Part shown: positions 34,330 through 42,808 of the stretch, piece after piece
How the letters are laid out: the number at the start of each line of letters is the position of its first letter
Numbering within the stretch: the stretch's first letter is position 1
From: JALYGK01 sp036259835
Lineage (GTDB): Bacteria; Actinomycetota; UBA4738
Direction: 5' to 3'
Assembly (NCBI GenBank): GCA_036259835.1
Contig: DATABA010000046.1
Coordinates: 1-57,773, forward strand
DNA length: 57,773 bases
Notes under the pieces: model-generated
What the model was told of the DNA's origin: nothing
Databases searched by the model: none
What the model saw: only the letters and a program-made list of their open reading frames with translations
Translations under genes and position numbers: made by a program

Positions 34330-35232
34330 CTAACTCGGGTCGGGCTTGGGCTTCCCGCCTTTCCCCCACCCTTTGCCCGGTATGTCCGGTTCAGTGGTTC
34401 CACCGTCGGGCGGGGGCGGGGGCGGAGGCGGAGGTGCCGGGGTGGGGTCTGTTCCGCCGCCACCCGTGCCGGTTCCCGGTTCTCCACCACCCGAGCCGCC
34501 GCCTGAGGCCGGCGAGCTTCCGCCGGACCCCGATGATCCGGACGGCGCGGTCCCGACGGTCGTTGGGATGGTCTGATCGGCAGGAGGCTTGGGTTTCGCT
34601 TCCGGCGCTCGTTTCTTCCGAGGTGCCTCAGCGGGAAGACACACGGCCGGTTCCGAGGTCGTGGGTACGAAGTCTCGCGCCACCAGCATGAGCCCCAGAG
34701 GCGAGAGTCCTTCTCCCCTGGTGCAACCCCGGAAGCCGGACGGGTTGCTGGCCGGAGTGACGGCAGCCGTCGATCCGCTTTCCTGGTCGACCTGGGGAAA
34801 CACCGCAGCGCTCGCTGCGGCGAGTTGCCTGTCCCGCCCGCTCGCCTGGTAGCCCATGCTGAGCACCGCGGCGGCAGTGCCGCCCACGGCCAGGAACGCG
34901 ACGAACGATACGGCGGCCATTCTCCATCGGCTCTCCGACCCCCGGGCCTCCGGGGCCGTCGGCACGTTGAGAACTTCCTCAATGAAGGGCCGGACCGCCT
35001 GCGGCTTGACGGTCAGCGACCCGTTCGGGCCGGCGTGAGCAGGAGACCGCTTTCCGCTCGAGGCGTCCACGCCGTGGTGAGGTTCCGCTCCCTCGTTTTC
35101 GACCTCGAGCGGGCGCTCGGGCGGCGGGAAGTCGCCAAGGTCGCTGAAGAGCATCGACATGTATCCGCGATCGTCGGTGCCGCCCTCGCGGACGATCAAC
35201 GGCTCTACTCGCCCACCATCCCCCTCCCGCAT
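34330..35232 (-). CDS. Single-pass membrane protein with Cys-bracketed domain and Gly/Pro-rich tail
   Basis: 300 residues. Cytoplasmic N-terminal part with LFSDLGDFPPPERPLEV, one membrane helix (MAAVSFVAFLAVGGTAAAVL, about 104-123), then an external domain with cysteines in FRGCTRGEGL and EPAVCLPAEA. The tail is rich in Gly, Ser and Pro, including a run of nine prolines. The external motif C-x5-LSPLGLML...PxxS...VC matches that of the candidate anti-sigma factor downstream of the sigma gene. Likely a paralogue working with the same sigma factor; function is inferred only from context. Confidence 0.6.
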   Translation of the reverse strand: MREGDGGRVEPLIVREGGTDDRGYMSMLFSDLGDFPPPERPLEVENEGAEPHHGVDASSGKRSPAHAGPNGSLTVKPQAVRPFIEEVLNVPTAPEARGSESRWRMAAVSFVAFLAVGGTAAAVLSMGYQASGRDRQLAAASAAVFPQVDQESGSTAAVTPASNPSGFRGCTRGEGLSPLGLMLVARDFVPTTSEPAVCLPAEAPRKKRAPEAKPKPPADQTIPTTVGTAPSGSSGSGGSSPASGGGSGGGEPGTGTGGGGTDPTPAPPPPPPPPPDGGTTEPDIPGKGWGKGGKPKPDPS

Positions 35233-35318
35233 GCCCCGAATAATGCCAAAAACCTCCGATAAGCGCCAGTCGAATGGCCTACACCTTCGGAGCTATTGGA
35301 ACGTGAGATAAAAGAGCT

Positions 35319-36566
35319 ATGCCCTTCAGGAAACGCCCGCGTCTGCTCCACTCCGGCACCGCGGCTGTGCTTGCGACGCTGGCTGCGGCGTGCTCGGGTC
35401 GACCGGCTGGCGACGCGGCCGACCTCCTGATCGTCGTCAACGCGCCGTTTTCGAAATCCCCGTACATCGGGCGAACCATTTCACAGGGCGTTCGCCTGGC
35501 CGTCGACGAGATCAACTCTCGGGGTGGCGTCCAGGTGGCGGGACGCGCCTACCGGTTTCGCGTTCAGATGCTGGACAACGCGCTGTCTCCCCAGAAAGCG
35601 CTGCAGAACGTCCGGACGGCTGTGGCCCGAGGCGCGGTAGCCATCGTGGATGAGGGAACCGGCATCGAAGCGTCGTGGCGCGTTGCCCACGAGGCGAGGA
35701 CGCCAATTGGCATCGTCTTTCAGGGCGGGATCGGGTTGGTGGAGCTGCGGTCACGGCCGAACGTGTTCCGAATCGCGCCGACCGACCACGGGATCGCATT
35801 CCGCTACGCGGAGTACTTGATACCCAAGGGCCTGAAGGTGGGGTTCATTCACGACGACAGCGATTACGGCCAACAAGGGGCGATTGCCTTTCGCGAGGCG
35901 TTCGGCCGCAACCCCGAAGCCGTGGCGGCCGACATCGGCGTGCCGGCCGACTTGGGGGACCCATCGCCACAGGTCCTGGAGGCGAGGCGGGCGGGATCGA
36001 CGGCGCTCCTGGTCTGGGGCACGTCGTCGACAATCGCCAACGTCCTTCGAGCGGCTCGGAACAGTGGCTGGGACGTGCCGGTGTACACACCGCCATCCGG
36101 GCAGGATCCACTCGTTCGCCAGCAGCTCTCGGATCACCCCGAGTGGATCGACGGATTGACCTTCGCATCGGGGCGAATGACCGCCGAGCGAGGGCCACAA
36201 CCCTTCCTCGACTTCCGTGCGAAGTACGAGGAAGCGTTCGGCGTCGATCGCGTCGGCGTGGAGACGTCGTCAGGAGAGGACGTCATTCAGCCGCCCGAGT
36301 ACGCCATGTATCCCTACGACTTCGTCAATGTGCTTGCCGCCGCCGTTCGGGCGGCGGCGGGGCCGGATCCCGTCCGGCTACTGGACGCGCTCAATCAGGT
36401 CGACGTCCAGGGTGCAAACGGTGACGAGAGAGGGTTCAATGAGAAGAACCACGAAGGAGTGGTCGACGATGACGTCTACTTCGCCTTGTTCGACGACATG
36501 ACGTTCCGTCCGGTGAGGGACGATCCGCTATCCTCAACGCTTCCTGTGATCGAACAGACCGCCTGA
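35319..36566 (+). CDS. Branched-chain amino-acid-type ABC substrate-binding lipoprotein
   Basis: A 415-residue type I periplasmic-binding-fold protein with a lipobox (LATLAAACSGRP). It has the LivJ-like opening SPYIGRTISQGVRLAVDEIN, SPQKALQNVRTAVARGAVAIV, FRIAPTDHGIAFRYAEYLIP, KVGFIHDDSDYGQQGAIAFR and STALLVWGTSSTIANVLRAA. It would deliver a small solute to the LivH and LivM-LivG proteins encoded 2-5 kb downstream. The ligand is unknown: such proteins bind amino acids, amides, urea or aromatics. Confidence 0.85.
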   Translation: MPFRKRPRLLHSGTAAVLATLAAACSGRPAGDAADLLIVVNAPFSKSPYIGRTISQGVRLAVDEINSRGGVQVAGRAYRFRVQMLDNALSPQKALQNVRTAVARGAVAIVDEGTGIEASWRVAHEARTPIGIVFQGGIGLVELRSRPNVFRIAPTDHGIAFRYAEYLIPKGLKVGFIHDDSDYGQQGAIAFREAFGRNPEAVAADIGVPADLGDPSPQVLEARRAGSTALLVWGTSSTIANVLRAARNSGWDVPVYTPPSGQDPLVRQQLSDHPEWIDGLTFASGRMTAERGPQPFLDFRAKYEEAFGVDRVGVETSSGEDVIQPPEYAMYPYDFVNVLAAAVRAAAGPDPVRLLDALNQVDVQGANGDERGFNEKNHEGVVDDDVYFALFDDMTFRPVRDDPLSSTLPVIEQTA

Positions 36567-36578
36567 CACAGGACTCCC

Positions 36579-37028
36579 ATGAACGTCGCAACGAATCACT
36601 CAGCACGCCGAAGGACCCGGCTCCGAGTGCTCGGTGCACTCCTGGGGACGCTCTTGTTGACGGCCTGTGGAGGCGGTGCAACGACTCCAATCGCTGAACT
36701 CACGCCGTGCGGTCCCCCGGAGCGGGGGCTTACCGACGCGCCCAAGCTCCCCGCCGGCTTCCCGAATCCGCGGGGCGTGACCTACACCGAGGCCGAAAAA
36801 GCCGGGCCGTCAGACATCATCCAGGGGTACTTCGACGGTGATCTTCCCGCCGGGTTCCAGACGTACAGGAGTGCGTTTCAGGGCTCGGGATATGACGTCA
36901 TCAAGGACGAGCAGGAGGCTCGAGACGCCGAGGTCTTCTTCGCCGGCAGGGGAAGAAGCGGCCAGGTGAGACTGGACGCAGAATGCCAAGGTCGAACGAA
37001 CGTGACCATCACCATCCGGCCCAGCTGA
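36579..37028 (+). CDS. Small lipoprotein of unknown function, paralogue A
   Basis: 149 residues with a lipoprotein signal (LGTLLLTACGGG). The mature part has TPCGPPERGLTDAPKLPAGFP, GYDVIKDEQEARDAEVFFAG and a final Cys in RLDAECQGRTNVTITI. No known domain was recognised. It shares layout with the oppositely oriented lipoprotein at 38352-38897: an early Cys-Pro, a lysine-leucine-proline segment, a Gly-Tyr/Trp-Val plus acidic stretch, and a late Cys before a beta-rich end. It lies 12 bp after the substrate-binding protein and is probably in the same operon. Confidence 0.7.
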   Translation: MNVATNHSARRRTRLRVLGALLGTLLLTACGGGATTPIAELTPCGPPERGLTDAPKLPAGFPNPRGVTYTEAEKAGPSDIIQGYFDGDLPAGFQTYRSAFQGSGYDVIKDEQEARDAEVFFAGRGRSGQVRLDAECQGRTNVTITIRPS

Positions 37029-37032
37029 ACCG

Positions 37033-38337
37033 GTGAAGGCGCGCCTGGTGGTGCAATGCGCGGTGTGTGCGCTGGTCCTTGTTCTGTCACTCCTTGCATC
37101 GAGCACCGCGCTGGCGCAGGAACGAACCGTTCCGCTCCCCACCGAAATGGAGGCGATCGCGTACACCCCCTATGCGCAGATGCTGCTCTTCGGCGATAGA
37201 GGGATCGAAACCCAACTTCCGACGGGCGGCGTCGAAGATCGAGAGCGAGTTGAAGTTGGACTCGAGACGGACGGATCGATCTCCCGGGTGGTTGTATCCC
37301 AGCGGCTCATCCTCTCGGGCCTGGGCGACTTCCAGTTCAGAGTGCCCGGTCCGGCCCGAGATGTCCGTGGCCTCCCCGGATCGGCAACGAACCCTGGACT
37401 GCGTAAAGGATCCGTGCTCTGGCAGGGCTTCTCGTCCGGTCGCGAGGTGCTTGCCGCCGAAGTCGACCTCATGCCGAATCTCGAGGTGGATCGATTGCCG
37501 CTCGAATTCGACTTCCGGATGTCGGTTGACGGGCTGCCGCTGCAACCGGGGAAGCGCGCGAGCGGACCGTTCGAGATGAATCTGCGGGTGTCCAACTCGT
37601 CCGAATTTCCCTTTGGAGTGACGACTGCGGAAGCCGATCCGCGCGACGTGGCCCCGGTTCTGGACAGGGTTCGAGAGGCGCTTCGCCGGGGCGATCAACC
37701 GGTTCCGGGCGAACGAGGGATCCCGAAGGCGGTTCCCATTCGGGGACGGCCTTCGACCCGGACGCGCGATGTGCGGGTCCCGTTCGTCGTGCGTGGGCGA
37801 GTCGTGTTTCCGCCCGGCTCACTCACGAACGCACGCGCGACCGGAGGGGAGTTGGAGGGAGAAGGCGACGGGACCGTGGTGGTCTTTCGTCGCATGCTCG
37901 GCGGAGGTGCGCCCAACAACCTCCTGCTTTCGATCACCGGAGTTGCGAACGATCTTGGCCTGCCTCAACTGAGCATTCGCGCCGATCCCACTCTCCCATC
38001 CCCGAATGCGGTCGAGCCTCCAGTCGGAGACACATGGCAGGAAGGTCTCGCTGTCCGACCGTCCGCTTTCGAGGGGACAAGGATGCTCTCGCTGCTCATC
38101 GAGACGATGTGGGAAGTCGCCCGGATTCGGCAGTTCGAGGCGTACCTCGGCAATCCGGATTACTTGAGAGGGGACTCGAACTCCACGTATCTCTTTCGAT
38201 TGTCACCGCGCGTGGCGCCGCCTCCTCCGGTCCCCCCTCCTCCCCCTCCGCGACCGGGCCCTCTCGGCATCGCCGCGTTCGTCCTCGGTGCGCTGGCTGT
38301 TGTCGCAGGGCTCGGTGTCCTGTGGTCGCGCTCGTAG
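37033..38337 (+). CDS. Exported membrane-anchored protein of unknown function
   Basis: 434 residues. Signal peptide (VCALVLVLSLLASSTALAQE), a beta-rich external region of about 340 residues, a Pro-rich linker (PPPPVPPPPPPRPGP) and a C-terminal membrane helix (IAAFVLGALAVVAGLGVLW). No family was recognised; the external part may hold one or two sandwich-like domains. The GTG at 37033 is 5 bp after the lipoprotein gene stop. Its place inside an ABC importer locus suggests an envelope partner of that system. Confidence 0.7.
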   Translation: MKARLVVQCAVCALVLVLSLLASSTALAQERTVPLPTEMEAIAYTPYAQMLLFGDRGIETQLPTGGVEDRERVEVGLETDGSISRVVVSQRLILSGLGDFQFRVPGPARDVRGLPGSATNPGLRKGSVLWQGFSSGREVLAAEVDLMPNLEVDRLPLEFDFRMSVDGLPLQPGKRASGPFEMNLRVSNSSEFPFGVTTAEADPRDVAPVLDRVREALRRGDQPVPGERGIPKAVPIRGRPSTRTRDVRVPFVVRGRVVFPPGSLTNARATGGELEGEGDGTVVVFRRMLGGGAPNNLLLSITGVANDLGLPQLSIRADPTLPSPNAVEPPVGDTWQEGLAVRPSAFEGTRMLSLLIETMWEVARIRQFEAYLGNPDYLRGDSNSTYLFRLSPRVAPPPPVPPPPPPRPGPLGIAAFVLGALAVVAGLGVLWSRS

Positions 38338-38351
38338 TGCGGGCCCGAGAA

Positions 38352-38897
38352 CTACGAAGAAGGAGACGGCGAAGGGACCAGCGGCACTCCCCGCGGTGTG
38401 GGGCTTGGCAGTGGCACGGCGGTCCGGTTCTTCGAGTAGATCAGGAGCATGAGTGAATAGCCTGGCGTACAGAACTCCGTCCGAACCCTGAACGCACCGA
38501 TGGCGGGCGGCTTGAGGAACTGGTCCTCCACCTCTCCCGGCTCCGCGTCACCGCGACCGAGCACCCAACCGGCTCGGGGCCATTCCCTGACGACGAACTG
38601 TCCGAAGTCCTCGGCGGTGCCCGGGACGACGAGGACCGCACGCTGGTACCCGAATGAAGCCGGCAGCGCCTGCGTCGTGTACGAGCCGGACGGGAGAGGA
38701 AGATCCTTCGGGAACCATGCAGGAGTGGCGATCTTGGGCGGGTTCTCGCATTGGGGAAGGCCGCGAGGTAACGGGCTCTGGACGCTGCCCGGCGGACGAG
38801 GGGAGGCTACCTGTGAGGGCCGCTCATTGGAGCCGGTGCATGCCGACAACGCGAGCACGACACTGAAGATGACCAGAACGCGAGCACGACGGAACAT
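38352..38897 (-). CDS. Small lipoprotein of unknown function, paralogue B
   Basis: 181 residues from the ATG at 38897. Lipoprotein signal VLALSACTGSNE, then LPQCENPPKIATPAWFPKDL, GYQRAVLVVPGTAEDFGQFV, REWPRAGWVLGRGDAEPGEV and a late Cys in RVRTEFCTPGYSLMLLIY, with a Pro/Ser tail. It appears paralogous to the protein at 36579-37028. It is the only minus-strand gene in the ABC locus, divergent from livH with 24 bp between start codons. Confidence 0.68.
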   Translation of the reverse strand: MFRRARVLVIFSVVLALSACTGSNERPSQVASPRPPGSVQSPLPRGLPQCENPPKIATPAWFPKDLPLPSGSYTTQALPASFGYQRAVLVVPGTAEDFGQFVVREWPRAGWVLGRGDAEPGEVEDQFLKPPAIGAFRVRTEFCTPGYSLMLLIYSKNRTAVPLPSPTPRGVPLVPSPSPSS

Positions 38898-38921
38898 CAG
38901 CGTTGAGGTGGAGCGTACCTG

Positions 38922-39857
38922 ATGTCGTTGCTTCTTCAGGTTGTAGTCACCGGTCTGGCCGCCGGTGCTGCGTATGGCTTGATCGCCATTGCGTACACAC
39001 TGATCTACCGCTTGACCGGCGTCATCCACTTCGCGCTCGGAGAACTCATCAACCTGGCGGTGTTCACGACGCTCTTCTTCGCCGCAGGCACCGGCCCGGT
39101 CACCCGTACGAACCTCGGTGTTGCGCGGTTCATCCCATCACTGGCGGGAGGCGTTGCGATCGCCGTCCTGTCCAGCGCCTTGGTGTACCTGGTCGCACTC
39201 CGCCCGTTTCTGCGCCAGCAATCGCTGATCGGCTGGGTCGGTGTGCTCGTGGCCGTCACGTTTGGGGTTCGCGGGTTTCTGACCGCCTCGTTTGCGCGAC
39301 CGAGCTATGTCTTCCCCGACCCCCTTCCGTTTTCGCGGGTGGGCAGAAACGGAGCCCTGGATCTCGGCGGCGGTGTCACGCTTCAAGTCCGGACATTCTT
39401 CGTGATCGCCGTCGGAATGCTCCTGGCCAGTCTGGCCGGGTGGATTCTCACCCGAACTCGGTTCGGGCGAGCCCTTCAGGCCATCGAGTCGACCCACGAA
39501 GGCGCCCAGCTGGTCGGGATTCCGACCGACCGGCTGCTCGCACTGGCCTTCGGACTCGCCGGCGCGCTGGCCGCGGTGGCCGCCATCGCGCAGGCCCCGT
39601 CGGCGCCCGTGTCCGTCGAGACGGGCGCCCTTCTCGGCCTCAAGGGGTTGGTCGCGGCGGTGCTGATTGGCTTCTCGTCGCCTTGGCGGGCGTTCGCGGC
39701 CGGGCTGGCGGTCGGGGTGTTGGAAACGGCGATTTCCACGCTCGATGTCGGCCCATTCCGACTGGGCACGGAGTACCGAGACATCATTCCGCTTGCCGTC
39801 GCGCTGGCAGCGATCGCGCTCAGCCGAATTCAAAGCCGCGGCGTGGAGACCGAGTGA
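38922..39857 (+). CDS. livH: Branched-chain amino-acid-type ABC permease LivH
   Basis: A 311-residue membrane protein with about eight helices. The LivH hallmark GLAAGAAYGLIAIAYTLIYR is at the N-terminus, GVIHFALGELINLAVF follows, and the cytoplasmic coupling loop is TRFGRALQAIESTHEGAQLV. GGAG precedes the ATG at 38922. Its stop is 4 bp before the GTG of the fused LivM-LivG gene, so the two are translationally close. It forms half of the membrane channel. Confidence 0.9.
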   Translation: MSLLLQVVVTGLAAGAAYGLIAIAYTLIYRLTGVIHFALGELINLAVFTTLFFAAGTGPVTRTNLGVARFIPSLAGGVAIAVLSSALVYLVALRPFLRQQSLIGWVGVLVAVTFGVRGFLTASFARPSYVFPDPLPFSRVGRNGALDLGGGVTLQVRTFFVIAVGMLLASLAGWILTRTRFGRALQAIESTHEGAQLVGIPTDRLLALAFGLAGALAAVAAIAQAPSAPVSVETGALLGLKGLVAAVLIGFSSPWRAFAAGLAVGVLETAISTLDVGPFRLGTEYRDIIPLAVALAAIALSRIQSRGVETE

Positions 39858-39861
39858 CCGA

Positions 39862-41808
39862 GTGATCAACGCGCTCCGATCATCGTTCTTTCAGCTGTGG
39901 CAGGCGGTTCGCGAAGCCGGCGGCGAAGCGAGGAAAGAGTGGAACCGAAAGACGTCGGTTGTCGCGGCCGCGCTCGTCGCGGCGGCCCTGCTCCCCTTTG
40001 TGATCCGAGATCCGGTTCGGCTCGCGGCGATGGGGTCGGCGCTGTACACCGTTCTGGCCGCTGTTGGTGTCAACTTCGCGGTCGGCATGGCCGGCATTCC
40101 GTCGCTTGGGCACGGCGCCTTCGTCGCGGTCGGTGCGTTCACCGTCGCCCTTCTTCGAACGGAGGCAGGATGGGACCCCTCCCTCGCGACGCTGGCGGGC
40201 GTCGTGCTGGCGGGAGTGGCGGGGGTGTTGGTTGGAGCGGGCGCCATTCGGCTCGCACGGCCGATCGTCGCCATCGCGACGTGGGTCATTGCGTGGCTGG
40301 TGACGTTTACGCTTGCAGCGTTTCCGGGATTGTTCGGAGGGCTCCAGGGCCTCCCCGTTCCCGAGGGGACCCTCGGCATCGGCTCAGTCGGGTTGGTGGT
40401 CCGACTTACCCCGGGCGTTCATTACGAGGTCGCCGTCGTTCTTGTTGCGGCGGCGCTGGCGGCATTCTTCGTCCTGTCGCGAGCGCCGTGGGGACTGGCG
40501 CTTGCAGCTTCCCGAGACGCTCCGGCAGCCGCGGCCTCTGTAGGCGTCGAGCAGGGCCGGCTGCAGTTCCATACATTCACTGGCTCCGCGATGCTGTGCG
40601 GACTGGCCGGCGCGCTGGCGGTGCAGCTGGCCGGCGTGGCCGATCCGACGGCGTACGGACCGCTTCTTTCGGTGGAGCTTTTTGCCGCCGTGCTTCTGGG
40701 AGGTGTTGGTCGCCCGCTCGGCCCCGTCGTGGGGGCCGCCGGACTGCTCCTGATTCCCAGAGTGGCGCAGGGCCTCGGAGCGATCGCCGGACTCGAGGCC
40801 GAGCGGTTCGAGCCGGCAGTCGCTTCACTGCTTGTGGTCGCTGCGCTCGTCATCGGGCGCGGCGGAATCCTCGGGTGGACCGATTCAGTCCGTGCGCGCC
40901 TCGGGCGTCGGCGGCCAGATGGCGCCGAAGCGTCACGACGAACGCCCACTGGCTTGGAGCCGAACCAGGACGCCGTCCCCGACACGTGGAGACGCATCCT
41001 GACGGAGCCACGTCTCAACTCATCCCGGGCGGCCGGACGCGGACCGCTCCTCCAGGCAACGGGCTTGCAGAAGCGTTTCGGGGGCCTCCTCGCTCTCGAT
41101 GGTGCGGACCTTCACGTCGCTCCGGGTGAAGTCCATGGGCTCATCGGGCCGAACGGTTCGGGCAAGACGACACTGCTTCGGCTGCTCGGTGGAACGCTCC
41201 GCGCTGACAACGGCCGAATCCTGTTCGCTGGCCACGACCTGACGGAGAGCCCAACCTCCGCGCGCATTCGGGCAGGGCTAATTCGAACGCTGCAACGCGT
41301 GACGCTGTGCCCGTCGTTGCGCGTGCGAGAGAACGTGGTGGTGGGGGCGACGACGCGGCGGCGATACGGCGGCGGGGTCAGGTCATTGACCCTCACGCCC
41401 CTGGCTCGAGCGGAAGCCAAGGCGATGGACGGCGAGGCCGACGCGCTCCTCTCGCTGGTCGGCCTGGAAGAGGCGGCCGAACGGTACCCTCGCGAGCTCT
41501 CGGGCACAGAACAACGCCTCGTGATGGTCGCGGCGGCGTGCGCGGCGTTCCCTCGGTTGCTCCTGCTCGATGAGCCCTCCGCCGGGATGTCGCACGCCGA
41601 GTTGGTACGACTGGTCGACATCATTGGGCAACTCCGCTCAGAAGGCGTGGCGGTCGTGCTGGTAGAACACAACCTGCGCCTGGTTCGACTGCTCGCCGAT
41701 CGCGTGACGGTTCTCGACGCCGGCCGCATCGTCGCAGAGGGGACCCCGGATGAGATTTCACGCGATCAGGCCGTGGTGCAGGCATACCTCGGACCGCGCG
41801 GGATGTAG
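39862..41808 (+). CDS. Fused LivM-type permease and LivG-type ATPase
   Basis: 648 residues from a GTG at 39862. Residues about 1-345 are a LivM-like permease (VGVNFAVGMAGIPSLGHGAF, coupling loop LALAASRDAPAAAASVGVEQ). After a linker, about 395-648 is an ABC ATPase: Walker A GPNGSGKTT, signature LSGTEQR, Walker B RLLLLDEPSAGMS, switch His in VLVEHNLRLV. The LivG-type insertion region is present (GLIRTLQRVTLCPSLRVREN). LivM and LivG are normally separate, and no LivF ATPase gene is found in the window. The two ATPase sites may therefore be a homodimer. Confidence 0.9.
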   Translation: MINALRSSFFQLWQAVREAGGEARKEWNRKTSVVAAALVAAALLPFVIRDPVRLAAMGSALYTVLAAVGVNFAVGMAGIPSLGHGAFVAVGAFTVALLRTEAGWDPSLATLAGVVLAGVAGVLVGAGAIRLARPIVAIATWVIAWLVTFTLAAFPGLFGGLQGLPVPEGTLGIGSVGLVVRLTPGVHYEVAVVLVAAALAAFFVLSRAPWGLALAASRDAPAAAASVGVEQGRLQFHTFTGSAMLCGLAGALAVQLAGVADPTAYGPLLSVELFAAVLLGGVGRPLGPVVGAAGLLLIPRVAQGLGAIAGLEAERFEPAVASLLVVAALVIGRGGILGWTDSVRARLGRRRPDGAEASRRTPTGLEPNQDAVPDTWRRILTEPRLNSSRAAGRGPLLQATGLQKRFGGLLALDGADLHVAPGEVHGLIGPNGSGKTTLLRLLGGTLRADNGRILFAGHDLTESPTSARIRAGLIRTLQRVTLCPSLRVRENVVVGATTRRRYGGGVRSLTLTPLARAEAKAMDGEADALLSLVGLEEAAERYPRELSGTEQRLVMVAAACAAFPRLLLLDEPSAGMSHAELVRLVDIIGQLRSEGVAVVLVEHNLRLVRLLADRVTVLDAGRIVAEGTPDEISRDQAVVQAYLGPRGM

Positions 41809-41900
41809 AGGCCGCCCATGGGTCGCTGAGGTTCGTCCTTAGACCGAAGGAACAAGATCAGCGAAAGCGCCGTCCCGAGTGTCGCCAGGAGCCCGAGCAT
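41766..41900 (-). CDS. Possible 44-residue membrane microprotein
   Basis: A short frame, ATG at 41900, encodes one hydrophobic helix (MLGLLATLGTALSLILFL) followed by a polar tail. It lies antisense to the last 43 bases of the LivM-LivG gene. No Shine-Dalgarno is seen, so it may be chance. Confidence 0.25.
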   Translation of the reverse strand: MLGLLATLGTALSLILFLRSKDEPQRPMGGLYIPRGPRYACTTA

Positions 41901-42019
41901 GGCTGTCGTGAGACTAGTTGTTGTTCAGACACAGCATCCCCCCATGCATGGCCTGCAGACGCTGCGGGGCGCGGCTCGCAGCCGTTCTTCCGGCATCTCT
42001 GCCGGGGGATACTTCGTCC

Positions 42020-42808
42020 GTGGACGATCCGGTCGGGCGGCTGGCCTCACACTACTCCGAGGAGGCCGAGGTGTGGGAACAGCGGCTGGCCGGCCTCCTC
42101 CACCCACTCGGGCTGCGGCTCCTTGAGCGACTCCCCACGGATGGGGCCCGCGTAGTTCTCGACCTAGGTACGGGCACCGGGACGCTGCTCCCCGCGATCG
42201 CCGCCCGGGCGCCCCAAGCCTTGGTGCTAGGAATCGACCGGGCCGAGGGCATGATCCGTCGAGCCGATCCTTCGTTCGCTCGGGCTGTGGCCGACGCCAC
42301 CCGCCTGCCCTTGGGTGACGCGTCCGTTGACGCCGCAGTGCTGGCGTTCATGCTGTTCCATCTCCCGGGGCCGGATACGGGCCTCCGAGAGGTCCACCGT
42401 GTACTGAGGCCAGGTGGGGAACTGGCAGTGGGAACCTGGACCGCAGCCGGCCCACCGGCCAACGTCGTATGGGCGGAGATCCTGGACGCCTACGGTGCGG
42501 AATCCGACGAGGTTCCGGCTCGCCACGATCTGATGGACACGCCGGAAAAGATCGATGGCCTGCTGCGTCATGCGGGCTTCGTAACGACAATGACGGTCGT
42601 GGAACGTGTACCCGACGTCATGAACCTCGAGGAGTTTCTGTGGCGACGCACGAGGGTGGGCTCGGCGGGCCGCCGCTTCCGCAGCCTCACTAGCCAGACT
42701 CGGACGGCATGCCTGGCCGCCGCCCGAGAGCGACTGGCACGCCTCGACCCCACGGAGTTCACCGATCCGCAAGAAGCCGTGCTTACCTGGGCACGCAAGC
42801 CCTTCTGA
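42020..42808 (+). CDS. Class I SAM-dependent methyltransferase
   Basis: 262 residues from the GTG at 42020, preceded by a GGGGG stretch; longer in-frame starts upstream add a Cys-rich, unconserved segment. Motif I VLDLGTGTGTLLPAIAARAP, acidic loop LGIDRAEGMIRRAD, motif II/III region DATRLPLGDASVDAAVLAFM and VHRVLRPGGELAVGTW fit the UbiE/Methyltransf_11 group. The substrate is unknown. It stands alone after the ABC locus. Confidence 0.83.
   Translation: MDDPVGRLASHYSEEAEVWEQRLAGLLHPLGLRLLERLPTDGARVVLDLGTGTGTLLPAIAARAPQALVLGIDRAEGMIRRADPSFARAVADATRLPLGDASVDAAVLAFMLFHLPGPDTGLREVHRVLRPGGELAVGTWTAAGPPANVVWAEILDAYGAESDEVPARHDLMDTPEKIDGLLRHAGFVTTMTVVERVPDVMNLEEFLWRRTRVGSAGRRFRSLTSQTRTACLAAARERLARLDPTEFTDPQEAVLTWARKPF

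Noticed and set aside
34388..34570. Dense G/C triplet repeats
   Set aside because: They encode the Pro/Gly-rich tail of the membrane protein at 34330-35232; no regular DNA repeat unit or CRISPR-like spacing.
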